A DNA stretch of 64,000 nucleotides from Trifolium pratense (GCF_020283565.1 NC_060059.1:29461838-29525837), one strand, 5' to 3'; positions 31,701 to 43,291 are shown, numbered from the stretch's first letter. Program-made: numbers and translations. The notes: generated from the letters alone by a model not told the origin.

Positions 31701-33161
31701 AAATAGATACCAACCATATATTTGAACAAATTGTGAAGGGATGAAGAATGATAGTGTCATTGATATAAGCAATAAAACAGCCTTCAATTCCCACCATCTA
31801 GAATGCCATGAATTTCTAGCTTCACATAATTTCCTTGTTTTTACTGTGCTGAGAAACATGACTAAGAAAAATATCTGACTTCATTGTTAAGGAACATCAT
31901 TCTCAAGATAAAATTGTCAGAATACACATTTTATGAATAAGAATTACTTCAGTCAAAAAACATGAATAAGAATTACTTTTGTTAAAAGGCCTGCATCTAA
32001 AGATCCCGTGGCTGTGGCATGGCAATATATGACTATATAGCACCGGTACTTCAGATTGAAGGTAAGTTTAGTGTCCAACACAGACACGACACTAACACTT
32101 ACATGTGATCGATTCCATTTTTCATATTATTATTGATGTCTATGTATCATGTTTAGTGTCGTGCTCAGTGTTCATGTGTGAGTCAGTGTCGAAACTTCAT
32201 AGAATATAGAATATAGAATATAATATGATGATTCCTCATGAAGCAGAAACAGCAACATAACAGAAAGATACAAAGCATCCTAAACTGACTCGGAGAACCC
32301 CTAATGAATGAAAGCAATCTTCTCCTTCATTCCCACAAACTTTGATATCTGTACAAAGTAGGATCAATAACAATAATTGGTAACAAGTAGTGATAATATC
32401 ATTTAATTGCAAAGTTATCTATCACTAATCTAACCATTTTTTAAGGCAGAAAAAAAGAACCCAGATTATATGTGTTAAAACAAATATATAAATGCACACA
32501 ACAGCATAACAATTGATCACGGAGTACGGCCAATTGAGCTTACATCTTTCACATTAGAGTGACTATTGTAACTTTTATGGTCAAGTAACCCATAAAGTGA
32601 ATAAGTGGAGAATCTCAGGTTCGAATTTCGGCCCCTACATCTTGAAATGTCCCTACCAGCTCACGGGGAACTATTGCAATTTTTCTATCATGCATTTTTA
32701 TAGAGCAGAAACTGTTGTTTAAATACTACGGACCATATTACAAGTTTTCCCTGATCTATATTGCGGGGATTCACACTCCGTCAGTAATTAATATGTGTAT
32801 TTGGTTTTACAAAGAAGAGTATCACAATTGATTTTACCTCGTGCCAAACGTGATGTTAATAATTGTGATGGAAACACAAGTACTGGTGACTCGAAATTCG
32901 CAAAAGATTGAAAATTGACTTACAACGAATCCAAGGTCGAATGCTTTGTCCATAGTCGCGAAAAAACCATGCAACAAGATTCATTATCAAGAATATAACG
33001 CCAAAATAATAACGCGAATGCAGTGATTTCTTTCTTTCTATTGCATAATCAACCTTGTTTAATTCCAAAGGAATATTCTGCCTATCACTAACATGAATTA
33101 TATGTACTGCTCCTGCTGCTGCTGCTGCTGCTGCTTCAGCTGATCCCTCAGATGCACTCAT
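28744..33161 (-). CDS. SERINC/TMS-family membrane protein (12 exons)
   Basis: Coding exons on the minus strand: 32924-33161, 32272-32348, 31715-31874, 31540-31564, 30738-30827, 30311-30482, 29783-29856, 29615-29684, 29295-29366, 29089-29222, 28929-29002 and 28744-28841. All junctions are GT-AG and the frame closes at 1,284 nt (427 residues). It matches the serine incorporator family: LVAWFFRDYGQ, CFHSLGVLRVSLGCF, WHSRWWELK, YGEIARIGAG, SLNIFFITWT, VFLCWCAIR, FSTGIDSKCFQ, DIPYNYGFFHMVFSLGAMYF and WSIDVGWISTWVKVINEW. The family has about ten membrane helices and is linked to serine incorporation into sphingolipids and phosphatidylserine. The N-terminus has a seven-Ala run. The fourth exon is only 25 nt. 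The large introns hold a SINE and other repeats. Confidence 0.9.
30905..31500. repeat. Unclassified repeat-like insertion in SERINC intron 4
   Basis: More GC-rich than the rest of the intron, with recurrent GCAACGGCTGCAATG / GCAACGACTGCAATACGC, GCGGCCACAATATGG / CACAATGGCCGCAATCC motifs at the two sides of 31270-31470. No coding product recognised; termini not defined. Confidence 0.35.
32570..32700 (-). repeat. tRNA-like SINE copy in SERINC intron 1
   Basis: The minus strand reads CCCCGTGAGCTGGTAGGGAC (box A-like), then CCGAAATTCGAACCTGAGAT (box B-like), CTCCACTTATTCACTTTATG and TTACTTGACCA. Same family as the copies at 6265 and 20028. Confidence 0.6.
33113..33137 (-). repeat. (GCA)n coding microsatellite
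   Basis: About seven to eight GCA/GCT-type trinucleotides encode the poly-Ala tract near the N-terminus of the SERINC protein (EAAAAAAAGAV). Confidence 0.8.
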
Positions 33162-33529
33162 TCTTCATTCAAAATCAAATCACACGATTGATCGAACAGT
33201 GCTAGTGTCACACACACCTGCAGTGATTTAAAGATAACAAGTGCATTACAATTTACAACATTAATCATCGCAGTTTTGGATTTCTAGTGAATAGACTATA
33301 TACAATTAAATTAAGCTATATACATCAAATGAAATCTAATTGCAATCAAATGCTGTTGAAGGTGAAAAAAAAATACTAACATTAACAATTAATTAGTAAC
33401 TTTGGCCGTTTCATAAAAAATCACCATCAAATCTAACTAAGTATAAAATGTTAGTAATACAGCATTGGCTAAATGTTGCAACAAAACCTCATATTTAAGT
33501 TCAAAGATAGTTGACTAAATGTTGCAATC
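33162..33529 (-). promoter_or_regulatory. 5' region of SERINC gene
   Basis: Probably 5' UTR and possibly a UTR intron: an acceptor-like CACTGCAG|GTGTG lies about 55 bases upstream of the ATG. Nothing more specific is visible. Confidence 0.35.
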
Positions 33530-33650
33530 TGGCGGCGGTAGTAGTCCTGTCGCAATTCTTGATATTGTGGAGAATCGAGATTCTCCACAATATCAAGAAT
33601 TGCGATTCTCCACAATATCAAGAATTGCGACAGGACTACTACCGTCGCCA
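33530..33650. repeat. Near-perfect hairpin with duplicated inner arm
   Basis: The left arm 33530-33575 (TGGCGGCGGTAGTAGTCCTG ... ATATTGTGGAGAAT) pairs with the right arm 33605-33650, 46 bp with a single mismatch. Between them, 33580-33604 is a second copy of the inner 25 bases of the right arm (ATTCTCCACAATATCAAGAA...), so two alternative stems can form. No coding content. Confidence 0.9.
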
Positions 33651-34800
33651 TGATTTAAAACTTTGAAAAAGGGAACCAAATTCCACTTACAGATGATGCA
33701 CATACAAGAAGTAATGAATAAAAGTCCTATTAGAAGTATATGAAGTATATGAATGATGAATGTGATTATAATAAGTAGATTATAGTGCAGAAAAGGCTTA
33801 GCTAATAATGCATGAAAGAAAGGAACCAAATGTTCTTACTTCTCACCTTGTTTTGTTCAAGAGTGCACTCTTTGAAAACAGGATATTCACACTACTATCT
33901 AAAGAAGCAGAATGTATAATGTATGATAATATATTGCAACTTGTGTTTAATCATATTAGATTCATATAAACCATTATGTGTATGTCCATATGTATGATGC
34001 CATGATGCTCCCTCATGCTATGCCATGCCATGCGCACCATATAATGTGTTGCTCACACTTATCATACATACTTTTTTACATATCAAATATATATATTTTT
34101 TGTCTTGTCTTTTTGACTATATGTAAATCTAATTCACATTTTCGGTGCAAGAAGCTCATTTCTCTTGAAGTTTCCTCAGCTTCTTGTTGTTAATATTATA
34201 TTGTTAATTAATTTAAATTTTCAAACTATATTGGTAATGCAGAAAACCTGCCAAGAAGTATGGTAAACAAAACTGATCATCTTTTCCAAATAGAAAAAGA
34301 CAGCTGTTTGATAAATTTGTCACGAGATGAATTCATTTAACAATAATATTTTTATCCTTCTTATGAGTCACTCAACCGTACTGTAAACCAAATTTTATAA
34401 GTACAATAATTATCATGGCTCCTCTAATATTGAATTCAGAAAAGTTCAAAGCTGAATACTACAAACTTTAGTAAAATATTGCATTCTTCCCTTTTGTTTT
34501 TACAAAATTTACTTCTTTTCTTTACCATATATTGGTATGAAATTTCACTGCCGTTAGCGACGACCAATCTCTGTTGGGGAACTTGTGGGGAGCATAATCC
34601 TCACAACCAAGTTTTTTCCATACATATGAGCCAAAAATCAAATCTCTAATCACATGCTTAAGAAAACCAACATTCTCAGAACTTGGACGAAAAAATCGGT
34701 GCATTTTTCGACATTATTTTAGTTTAATATTAGGTGGGCCCCAATAATATATTTTAAAACATAATTTCGATAAGTATTTGTAGTTGCGAAGAGATATCTT
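33651..34800. other. Intergenic, no gene supported
   Basis: A 60-codon minus frame at 34522-34704 (KHVIRDLIFGSYVWKKLG) faintly resembles the post-zinc-knuckle part of plant LINE proteins. It is too short and diverged to call. The rest is AT-rich. Confidence 0.35.
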
Positions 34801-34804
34801 TTGA

Positions 34805-34920
34805 TTCGTCCCCGTCAACATAGATCAGCTAGTAGAGATGTTGTATGTAATATGCAAGTTCGAACACTAATACAACCACTTATTCACCCCAAAATGTCAA
34901 ATTTTAGTCACTAAACTACT
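34805..34920 (+). repeat. tRNA-like SINE remnant
   Basis: ATCAGCTAGTAGAGATGTTG (box A-like) and ATGCAAGTTCGAACACTAAT (box B-like) precede CAACCACTTATTCACC. Same plan as the other SINE copies but more diverged. It abuts the 5-bp target site of the LTR element. Confidence 0.4.
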
Positions 34921-35842
34921 TATTTATGTTAGATAATAATATTATTAGGGCTTTAAGTATTGGGCTTTATATGTTAGTAGTTTAGTAGTCCATTAGGAAT
35001 TATTATAAATTATTTTGTAATCCTTATTTTGTTAAGAAAGGCTATTATAATATTATTGAAACCCTAGCCGTCACTTTGTGTTTCTCTCTGAACTTTAACA
35101 TGGTATCAGAGCATGGTTTGATCCTCCATGAACGTCTCGTCGCTTCCGTTGTCGAGTTCCCAAAAGTTTGGGAATGTAATGTTTTCTATTTTGTTGGTGC
35201 GATTCTTCTGGATTTTGAGTTATGGTTAGTATTTTAAGTTGGTTTGATTTGATTTATGTTATTAGATTTCTTCTTTGATTGTGAGTCCTCTGCAAAAGAA
35301 AAAAAATTGGGTCTTGTGTTTCACCTTCTTGTATCTGTGTTCGTAGCCTTATTGTCGGTAAAGTTTTGAGGAAGGTATTACCTTTGTGGCATTTGTGAAT
35401 TGTGTTGCGTCTCTCTGTACTGTAGCATATGTGTGTCTTCATTATTGGATTAATCCTTGTTAAACTGGTTGTTTAATTAATGATCATTAGTCAATTGATA
35501 AAGTGGGTTGTGGTCACCGCCACATATGATTTGTCTCGTCCAAGTTGTTTTAGACAATTGTCACAATGGTATGAATCTTTGTTCTTAGAATGGTCAACGA
35601 TTTTTGGAATTTCAATTCTTAAATCGGATCGATGGTTGTTTTCCAGTGTTGTTTTTCGGTACCAATGTGGCAGGGTTGTGATTTTTCCATGTTATTTTTG
35701 ACATAGTTTTCGATCGGTCTGGTTCTGTTTGATATGGTTCTCTATGTTAGTTTGGCTCTTTTACTGGTTGGTTTGGTTTGTCAGGACTGTTTTTTGTTTG
35801 GTTCTTTCTGGTGAGTTAAGATAAAGCTCACAATCTGAAATT

Positions 35843-36137
35843 TGAATCCGGTGAGGGAATACTCACATTGAATCCGGTGAGGGAATACTCACATTGAATC
35901 CGGTGAGGGAATACTCACAATTTGAAATTTGAATCCGGTGAGGGAATACTCACATTGAATCCGGTGAGGGAATACTCACAATTTGAAATTTGAATCCGGT
36001 GAGGGAATACTCACATTGAATCCGGTGAGGGAATACTCACAATTTGAAATTTGAATCCGGTGAGGGAATACTCACATTGAATCCGGTGAGGGAATACTCA
36101 CAATTTGAAATTTGAATCCGGTGAGGGAATACTCACA
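35843..36137 (+). repeat. Internal tandem array of the LTR element (26/35-nt units), first part
   Basis: Ten copies of GAATCCGGTGAGGGAATACT + CACA, alternating mostly between a 26-nt spacing (ending TT) and a 35-nt spacing (ending ATTTGAAATTT), giving a 61-nt higher-order period. Each unit contains GTGAG-GGAATA-CTCAC, a perfect 5-bp stem with a 6-nt loop. Two more units follow the nested hAT at 36803-36865. Confidence 0.9.
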
Positions 36138-36335
36138 TAGGGATGGCAGAAAAACCCAAACCCGTGAGACCCACCCGAACCCAAACCCAAGTCAACGGGC
36201 GAAACCCGAATTGACTGGTTTTGGGTTTGGGTTTGGGTGACACCCGAAAATATGGGTGTGGGTTTGGTATCACTCAAACCCACACCCGAAACCCATACAC
36301 CCACCCGAAACATGTTAAAATTACCTAAATACCCC

Positions 36336-36383
<48 letters not shown>

Positions 36384-36810
36384 TGTAAAAGTAAAATTAG
36401 GTTTTTCACAAACCACAAACCAAAATTGTGTTTGAATTTTGCTTGAAAGTTGGAAGAACTTAATTTTGGTTTAGTTGTAATTTAATTTTTTGAAAGACTA
36501 TTTTGTAATTTTAAATTCCCTTGTAATTTTAAACCTATGTTTTTGCTAAGTGATTGACAATATGTTTAAATTCCATTGTTTTTGCTTAAATTTACCTTGT
36601 TTTGCTTAAATTTGCAAAGTAGTACAAAATGCGTTGTGGGTTTGGGTTTGAGTGTAAAAAACCCGAACCCAATGGGTGTGGGCGTGGGTGTGGTTTTGCC
36701 ACCCGAACAGATTTGGGTTTGGGTTTGGGTTTGGGTGTTGATTTCGGGTGTGGGTTTGGTATCACTCAAACCCGCACCCGTGGGCGCCCGTTGCCATCTC
36801 TATACTCACA
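36130..36810. mobile_element. hAT-like element nested in the LTR retrotransposon
   Basis: A 665-bp body at 36138-36802, with perfect 8-bp target duplication TACTCACA (36130-36137 and 36803-36810). The left end TAGGGATGGCAGAAAAACCC and the reversed right end TAGAGATGGCAACGGGCGCC form a short inverted repeat. Inside both ends are many GGGTTTGGGT / CCCGAACCC motifs. A (TA)n tract is at 36339-36380. No transposase. The frames predicted here are products of the repeats. Confidence 0.9.
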
Positions 36811-37256
36811 TTGAATCCGGTGAGGGAATACTCACATTGAATCCGGTGAGGGAATACTCACAATTCGAAGTCTGAAATCTGAAGAAGTTGAATTTGAAGC
36901 TATTAGTTAATTTAGTTTATTTTCGGGTTGATTTGTAACAAGCTCAAAGCTTAGTACGCTTTAGCTTGAGGGGTAGTATTAGAAATAAAATATTTAGTTA
37001 GAGTAGTTTGGTTTTCGTTTTTTGTTTGACAAACTCTCGATGATTATCTGATAATGCATCATAAGTTTGAGGGGAAGTGTTAGATAATAATATTATTAGG
37101 GCTTTAAGTATTGGGCTTTATATGTTAGTAGTTTAGTAGTCCATTAGGAATTATTATAAATTATTTTGTAATCCTTATTTTGTTAAGAAAGGCTATTATA
37201 ATATTATTGAAACCCTAGCCGTCACTTTGTGTTTCTCTCTGAACTTTAACAATTTA

Positions 37257-38120
37257 TATATTTGTGTATTTCTACTAACAATAATTTGGTTCAAGTGTCA
37301 AAGAGATTGAACTCTTAAGCAGGTGGTTAGAGATTCGATTTCTAGCTCCTACGTATGAAAAGAATTCGATCAAGAGAAGTGAATTCACCTTGAGTAGCCT
37401 ACAGGTTCTTCAAAGGAGATTAATCATAGTTGGCGGTTCTTCAAGGGAGATTAATCATCATTGGTGGTGGAAAACTTCGTACTTATTTATTATAGTAATT
37501 AAAAAAATATAACATTGGTATAAGTAGAAGTAAGTTCAATTTTACTAAGAAAGGTTGAGCATCGTGGATGGAACAAAGTAGTTGGGAGAAAAGGAAAAGT
37601 ATTGGAGAACAATGAGATGGGGAAAGGTCTAAGAGGTAGAGGAAATAGTTTGAATTAAAAGAAAAACGTGTAATGTGGACAAACAAGGTCAAGACAATTG
37701 ATTTACACTTTTCCAGCTTTGCATTGCTTGATGAAACCTACCCTAATTCAAACACCTCCCCACGCACGCGTCTTCAATACGGATTAGCAACCGTTAATAT
37801 GTCTCCTTATATCACTAATCATTGCATTTTTAAATTTTTATATTTTTACGCAAACAAATTTACTTCATTTCTTTCATGATAATTGGTTCAATACAAGGTG
37901 GACAATAATTAAAAACTTTGCGACTAGCAATAAATCGAGAAGTTTGAGCTAAATCGTGAGCTACTTGATTGGCTTGAGATAATTAGTTTATTTTTTTAAA
38001 CTGTGATTAAAGAGTTGATACTAGTGGTAAAGAGTTGGGATAATATGCTACACTAGACATCCATTGTTAACAAAAAGTAATTGATACTTTTTTTTTTGTT
38101 CGGAGTTGAACCCAGAACTT
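37257..38120. other. Intergenic, no gene seen
   Basis: A weak tRNA-like box B occurs in 37300-37370. The direct repeat GGTTCTTCAA(A/G)G(G/A)GAGATTAATCAT is at 37405 and 37435. No coding frame. Confidence 0.35.
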
Positions 38121-38130
38121 CAAACATTTT

Positions 38131-38445
38131 TTAACTCTTAACGTGATCGAACAGATCTACAAGAACGACAATGATATCATTAATGAACTCAAGTTTCATC
38201 TTCCCGCCAAGAGCAGGACGTGTAGATGGCGCCCAAGAGTGGTAGTTCAAATTGGTGAGCACGAGAGTAACGGTGACGGAAGAAGGTCCATCACTTGAAT
38301 GCACGAAAAATGGACTAGACTGATCAACAATTGGATCAATGAGAGCCATACATGGAGGCATGATGGAGAAGGTGGAGAATGATGTTCAATATGCAACAGA
38401 ATTGAATCGGAAGATGATTGATACCATGTTAAGAGTCAAAAAAAA
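38131..38445 (-). pseudogene. Copia gag N-terminal fragment with primer site
   Basis: The minus strand has DQSSPFFVHSSDGPSSVTVT, VLTNLNYHSWAPSTRPALGG and KMKLEFIN, the conserved Copia gag start (family pattern: SP(F/Y)(F/Y)(L/V)H-SD, L-GxNY--W---M--AL--K-K--F--G). About 60 bases upstream, TTAACATGGTATCAATCATC looks like an LTR end followed by a TGGTATCA primer site. The frame stops soon after. The rest of the element is missing. Confidence 0.65.
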
Positions 38446-39095
38446 GTCAATGCATCTAATCTATTTCCCCAAACAACAAGATGAGTCTAGTAGTCTAGTA
38501 CTATGAACGACTGGGATTGTGTGCAGTCGGTCCAATAATCACTGTCAGATTAAAATTGGATGATTCAAAATTTAAGTTCGAACTTTTTATTTATAAACAA
38601 TTAAAATTCAATTATAAAATTTAGATCGTTTGATCTTAATCGGACGACTCAGATGAACTGACAGCATAGTGAATCCAAATCCGTGAACTGAACAACACCA
38701 TCTAAACAATTTAGTTTTTGCTATTAAATCTTCCAAATCTTAAATTTTGCAAATTTAACCCCACAAATTCGACACCTTTTTTTTGTAATTCCTTTCACCG
38801 CAAGCTTTCTTCTCCGGTTCACCTCCACGTAGAGAATGCCGCACTCGGTGGTTGTCGGTAACAGGAGCAGCAACGCCGGTGAAACAAATCCTCAAACTAT
38901 TCACCTTCAGAACTTAAGACAAAAAATAGATATTCAAAAAGTCCAAGGGTCAAAATGCAATTAACAAATTAATGGATTATGATGCACCTTTAGCATCGGT
39001 CCATAGTAACACTTTCCTTTTATATCGTATTTTTGTTTTTTATATCACCGCCTTCAACAAAAAGCTATCATCGTTCTTCTTCTCCGGAAACCCTA
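38446..39095. other. Intergenic and upstream region of ING gene
   Basis: 38520-38690 has an imperfect inverted structure (GTGTGCAGTCGGTCC ... GGACGACTCAGATGAACTGA) like a degraded MITE. The 100 bases before 39096 are CT-rich and probably the ING 5' UTR (TTCTTCTTCTCCGGAAACCC). Confidence 0.35.
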
Positions 39096-42000
39096 ATGTC
39101 ATTTCTTGAAGAATTTCAAGCCAGTAATCTCTTCCTCCATCTCCTTCTTTTGTCAATTTTAATTTAACTTATTTTCCTTCATAAATTTGGAATTTTTTTA
39201 GGGTTCAATTATGTATAATTAACAAACAATTTGCGTTTTATTTTCCTGCAGATTTGGAATCACTGCCCAATATTCTTCATAAGAAGTATGCCTTGTTGCG
39301 TGACCTAGATAAGAGTTTACAAGGTAGTTGTAATTTTACAATTTTATTTATTTATTTATTGCTCCTTATATGACTGAAAGTCTGAAACCATGATTATTTA
39401 AGAGAATGTATTTTTTTTTATTTTTGGTTCTTGATCATATTCATACATAATAAGAGACTAATTTATTCACAAAAAAAAAAAAAAGAGACTAATTTTTTTC
39501 TATAATAAAAAATAAGAGAATAATTTTGGTGCACTATCAGTGTAAATTCTCTTACTGTCAACCAATTAGAGCACATTATTTTTATGACTTTTAAGGTAGT
39601 TATGAGCGAAGTTTAATATTTGTAATAATCAAATGGTTATGATTGACTGACAGAGTAAAAATCTTTATAGTGTGAGTGCATACGAATTCAATCTATCGTA
39701 ATAATGCGCGTTTAATGAATTTTAGTCATTCAGTGATTTTGTGTGTCATTCTTTGTGGTGGTTAACTTAGTGCAATTTTCGATTAGACTATGGATGTATT
39801 GTGTGTGTTATTGGGCTTCCTATAGAATTGTATGTCTTTTGCTTAGGTGTTTCGGCCAAGGCTTCTCTTGGTGTCTTAGAAGCCATCAGGATTCAAAGAC
39901 ATGTTTTAAGCTCAAATTTGTATGTTCCGAGATTTACTCTTGTGAAAGTAAGCAAGATGCCATGTTAGCATTAGTTCTCGTGGTTATCAATATGTTACGA
40001 TACATGTGAGTTGTATCTTGCTTTAATGCTAAATTGAATTCAATATATATGAATTTCTAGTATGCATATATTTGGACATTTAGATGTGAATCTCATCTTG
40101 AATCCCGATTCACTATAATGAATCCCGATTCACTCTAATGAATCACTAACTAAACTTACTGTAGCCAACTATATTTTTGTCTACTTTGTATAACCATTAC
40201 AAACCATTTTTCTTATGTCATTTGATACATGACTTGTATCTGAAATTATTTTGAGGTTCATATATGATATATATCAGCTTACAATTTTGTGGTGTCACTT
40301 GTTTTTTACTTAAAAATGGCATTTTTATTGGCAATGTATCTTACGATTCGAAAAAGTCCTCCGATTCCCGATTTGATAACCATATTAGTCCTTTGATGTA
40401 AAAGCATAATACAAATCCTTTGTATACACAAAATCAGAAGCGTGTCCTATCCTCTATGCCACATAATAGACTGGTATTTATTTACATTTATAATTTATGC
40501 CATTTTGAATTTTTCAGTTGTTAAGTGTATTTGTTAGATTGGATTTGTTATGTCTAATGGTAATTTGGGTACGTTATGTCAAGTTTGTGATTGAATTTAC
40601 CACTTCAGTTTATTGTGGCTTTGTTTGATAATATCACATGAACATTAATTTTAGGCTTCAGCTGTATGTTGCTTACTTTGCTATATATTAAATTCAAGGC
40701 ATGCTGAACTCTTCATCATTTTTGCGGTTGTCATCCTTTCCCCCTAGTTTATCGTATCTTGAGTCTTGTTTCTTATTCAAATCTACATAAGCATTGTGAT
40801 ATGATATGTATGAGCAGATAATCAAAGGCAAAATGAACAGCGTTGTGAGCAAGAAATTGAAGATATTAGGCGAGGAGTAAGGTCTGGAAACATCACACCC
40901 GATACTTCAGTTATTAGATTCTCTGATGAAGCGCTTGATGAACAAAAGCATAGCATCAGGATTGCTGATGAAAAAGTTGGCTTGGCTGTCCAGGCATATG
41001 ATTTGGTAATCTTCATATCTTGTTACGTGTATTTAGTAGTCGCATCACATGTTTATATCCTTTCCTGTACAAAATCAGTGATTAGGAGTAGACTAAGCAA
41101 TCACAACAATTTACATATTGTGTTGATTGTAGTTACATTATAAATTATTAATACAGGTGAGGTGTGTTCTGTTTTAGACACACAGAAATACAGAAATCAC
41201 AAATTTTACTAACAGAATATACTTACAAACAGTTTGATGGCTTGATTCTGGATTTTTTTAATTATATTTCATGTTTTTGTTGTAGGTAGATACACATATA
41301 CAACAACTTGATCAATATCTGAAAAAGTTTGATGAGGAGCTTCGGCGTGGTATTTCACTTTCTTCCTTTTTGTTTCAGTCAATCTGTAAAAATCGATTAA
41401 AGGTTGAATCATATTGTAATCAGAGATAACTGAATCGCCTCACGTGTTTGAACAAAGCCTGGTATTTTTGTTATTTATGACAGAAAGAGAAAATGCTGCA
41501 ATAACTGGAGTGCATACTTCAAGTCCGGATGGCAATACAAAATCTGGAAAGAACGAAGGCGGTAGAGGAGGCAGAAAAAAGTACGTAACACTTTTCGGAG
41601 TATCTGTGATTCATTTTCTGATAGATTATCATTTATGTGATTATTATCCTTGTGCTTTTCACCTCTATATATTCTGCTATGTAAGATATTGATTGACATA
41701 AGGAGAATTATGTAGAAGTAGACACTAGTTATCTGAGAATATGGAAACAAAGTTTAACTAGACATTGCATGAAATAAAAAAATTGAGAAGTTCCAGAAAA
41801 GGCATTTTACTATGTCAGATTGGCATATATAACAGCTGCCAATAGGTTGCGAAAAGAAGTGAAAAACATTATTCAACGTGTATTGAAATAGATGACCGGA
41901 AACTGTATTGAAATTCACTCTAAACAGGGGATGAATTCCCTTGCAATCTGACATATGTATGAGTTAGGAAGAAACCAACTACAATGCTATGGAATGAAGA

Positions 42001-43291
42001 CAAATTTACTTGCAAGATTACCAGTGAAATAAAGAAAACAGCTAATAACCGAGAGAGAATAGTTTTTCGTCTCATTCCCAGCCTTCCATCAAGCACTTCG
42101 AATTTCTTCACACCCTTGCGGTTACGCTCCTCCTGAAATCATTCTCCTTTCCTCCACCCTCCTTGGGCCACGTGTCCATAATGTTACGTATGTTCCATCT
42201 CTTCTGTTTTCCTAACTCGGCAGCCCCTGTGTGATGCTTGGGCCCATTTGGTTTGTTCTTGTCCCCATCTCTGATTCTTTTTCCTTTCTTTCCAAGTTGG
42301 TGCTATCAATGGGCATATCATCAGTTAATGCTTCTTCAGGTTACTGTGGCTCTAAGGAAAAATGTGCATAATTTGAAGTTGTTGTGTCTGAGTTGACAAT
42401 GCAATCACAATACGACCTACATTGTGTGATATTTGACAAAACCTCGTGGTGCTTTGTCATATGAATATCTTACAGTCATATCAATCCTAGTGATCTGTAT
42501 CCGTATGTAAAGTGCATCATCAAGTACTACTCATTATGGTATTAAATCCTGGGTATGGGAATTTTAAGCTAAATCTTATCCTCCAAAATATTTACCACAG
42601 TGATAAAACTTATAATTTTTACATCTAATCTTCATCAGATATCAGAAATTCCAATCGTATAGTTTCATGTGATTCTCATGATAATGGTCGCAGATTGCAC
42701 ATTAAGATACTCATCATGTACTAACAAACACTATCATTCCTAGATTAAATAATAAGCTTATAAGATGTGGTATTTATTTATAAAGTTACCTTCTCACTAT
42801 ACTTCATTTCATGTCTGCTACTTATCATACATTACAAAGAAATAAATTAAAAATGTTACAATCTAATGCATATTGTCTGAATTTTAAACTGCTTCAGAAC
42901 ACGCCAAACAGCATCTACCCAAACTGCAACAGCAGCGGCATTGGCAGCAGCAACAGAAGCACTAGCCACATCTGTAAACCCTACTGGCATGGATTTAGAT
43001 ATACCAGTTGATCCAAATGAACCAACATACTGCTTTTGCAACCAAGTTAGCTATGGAGAAATGGTTGCCTGCGATAACCCTGATGTACGTTTTTACTTTT
43101 ACGTCTTTTCTTATACTTGTATGATTATATCCATTTTACCTATATTCCATACACATTCTGATGCTATCTATAAATTACAGTGCAAAATAGAGTGGTTTCA
43201 TTTTGGTTGTGTTGGCCTGAAAGAACAACCAAAAGGAAAATGGTACTGTTCAACTTGTGCAGCAACAAGAAATCGCCGGAGAGGCAAATGA
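39096..43291 (+). CDS. ING-family PHD-finger chromatin protein (ING2-like, 7 exons)
   Basis: Exons: 39096-39123, 39252-39323, 40818-41005, 41286-41349, 41484-41580, 42898-43084 and 43181-43291, all GT-AG. The frame closes at 747 nt (248 residues). Residues 1-115 form the ING helical domain ([69 protein letters not shown]). A flexible Gly/Lys/Ala-rich link follows. The C-terminal PHD finger reads [20 protein letters not shown], then [20 protein letters not shown] and WYCSTC, with a full Cys4-His-Cys3 set and aromatic residues at the usual methyl-lysine cage positions. ING proteins read H3K4me3 and recruit histone acetyltransferase or deacetylase complexes in the nucleus. The first coding exon has only 28 nt. 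Confidence 0.93.

Larger units (their letters stand above)
34922..37256 (+). mobile_element. Non-autonomous LTR retrotransposon, LTRs identical by eye
   Basis: Two 174-bp LTRs (34927-35100 and 37078-37251) start TGTTAGATAATAATATTATT and end GAACTTTAACA. They read as identical. A 5-bp target duplication, ATTTA, flanks the element (34922-34926 and 37252-37256). TGGTATCAGAGC directly after the 5' LTR is the standard initiator-Met tRNA primer site, and GAGGGGAAG before the 3' LTR is the polypurine tract. The 2.0-kb interior has no gag or pol frame, so it needs proteins from an autonomous partner (probably Copia-type by PBS and TSD). The interior carries a 12-unit repeat and a nested hAT element. 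Confidence 0.92.

Noticed and set aside
34522..34704. Minus frame KHVIRDLIFGSYVWKKLG as a LINE fragment
   Set aside because: Only a short weak resemblance; not enough to call.
35843..36865. Regular repeat array resembling a CRISPR at first glance
   Set aside because: The 'spacers' are themselves repeats, the array is inside an LTR retrotransposon, and the genome is a plant.
36098..36875. Several overlapping frames of 67-106 codons on both strands
   Set aside because: They are translations of GGGTTTGGGT-type and (TA)n repeats of the nested hAT element and of the retrotransposon array.
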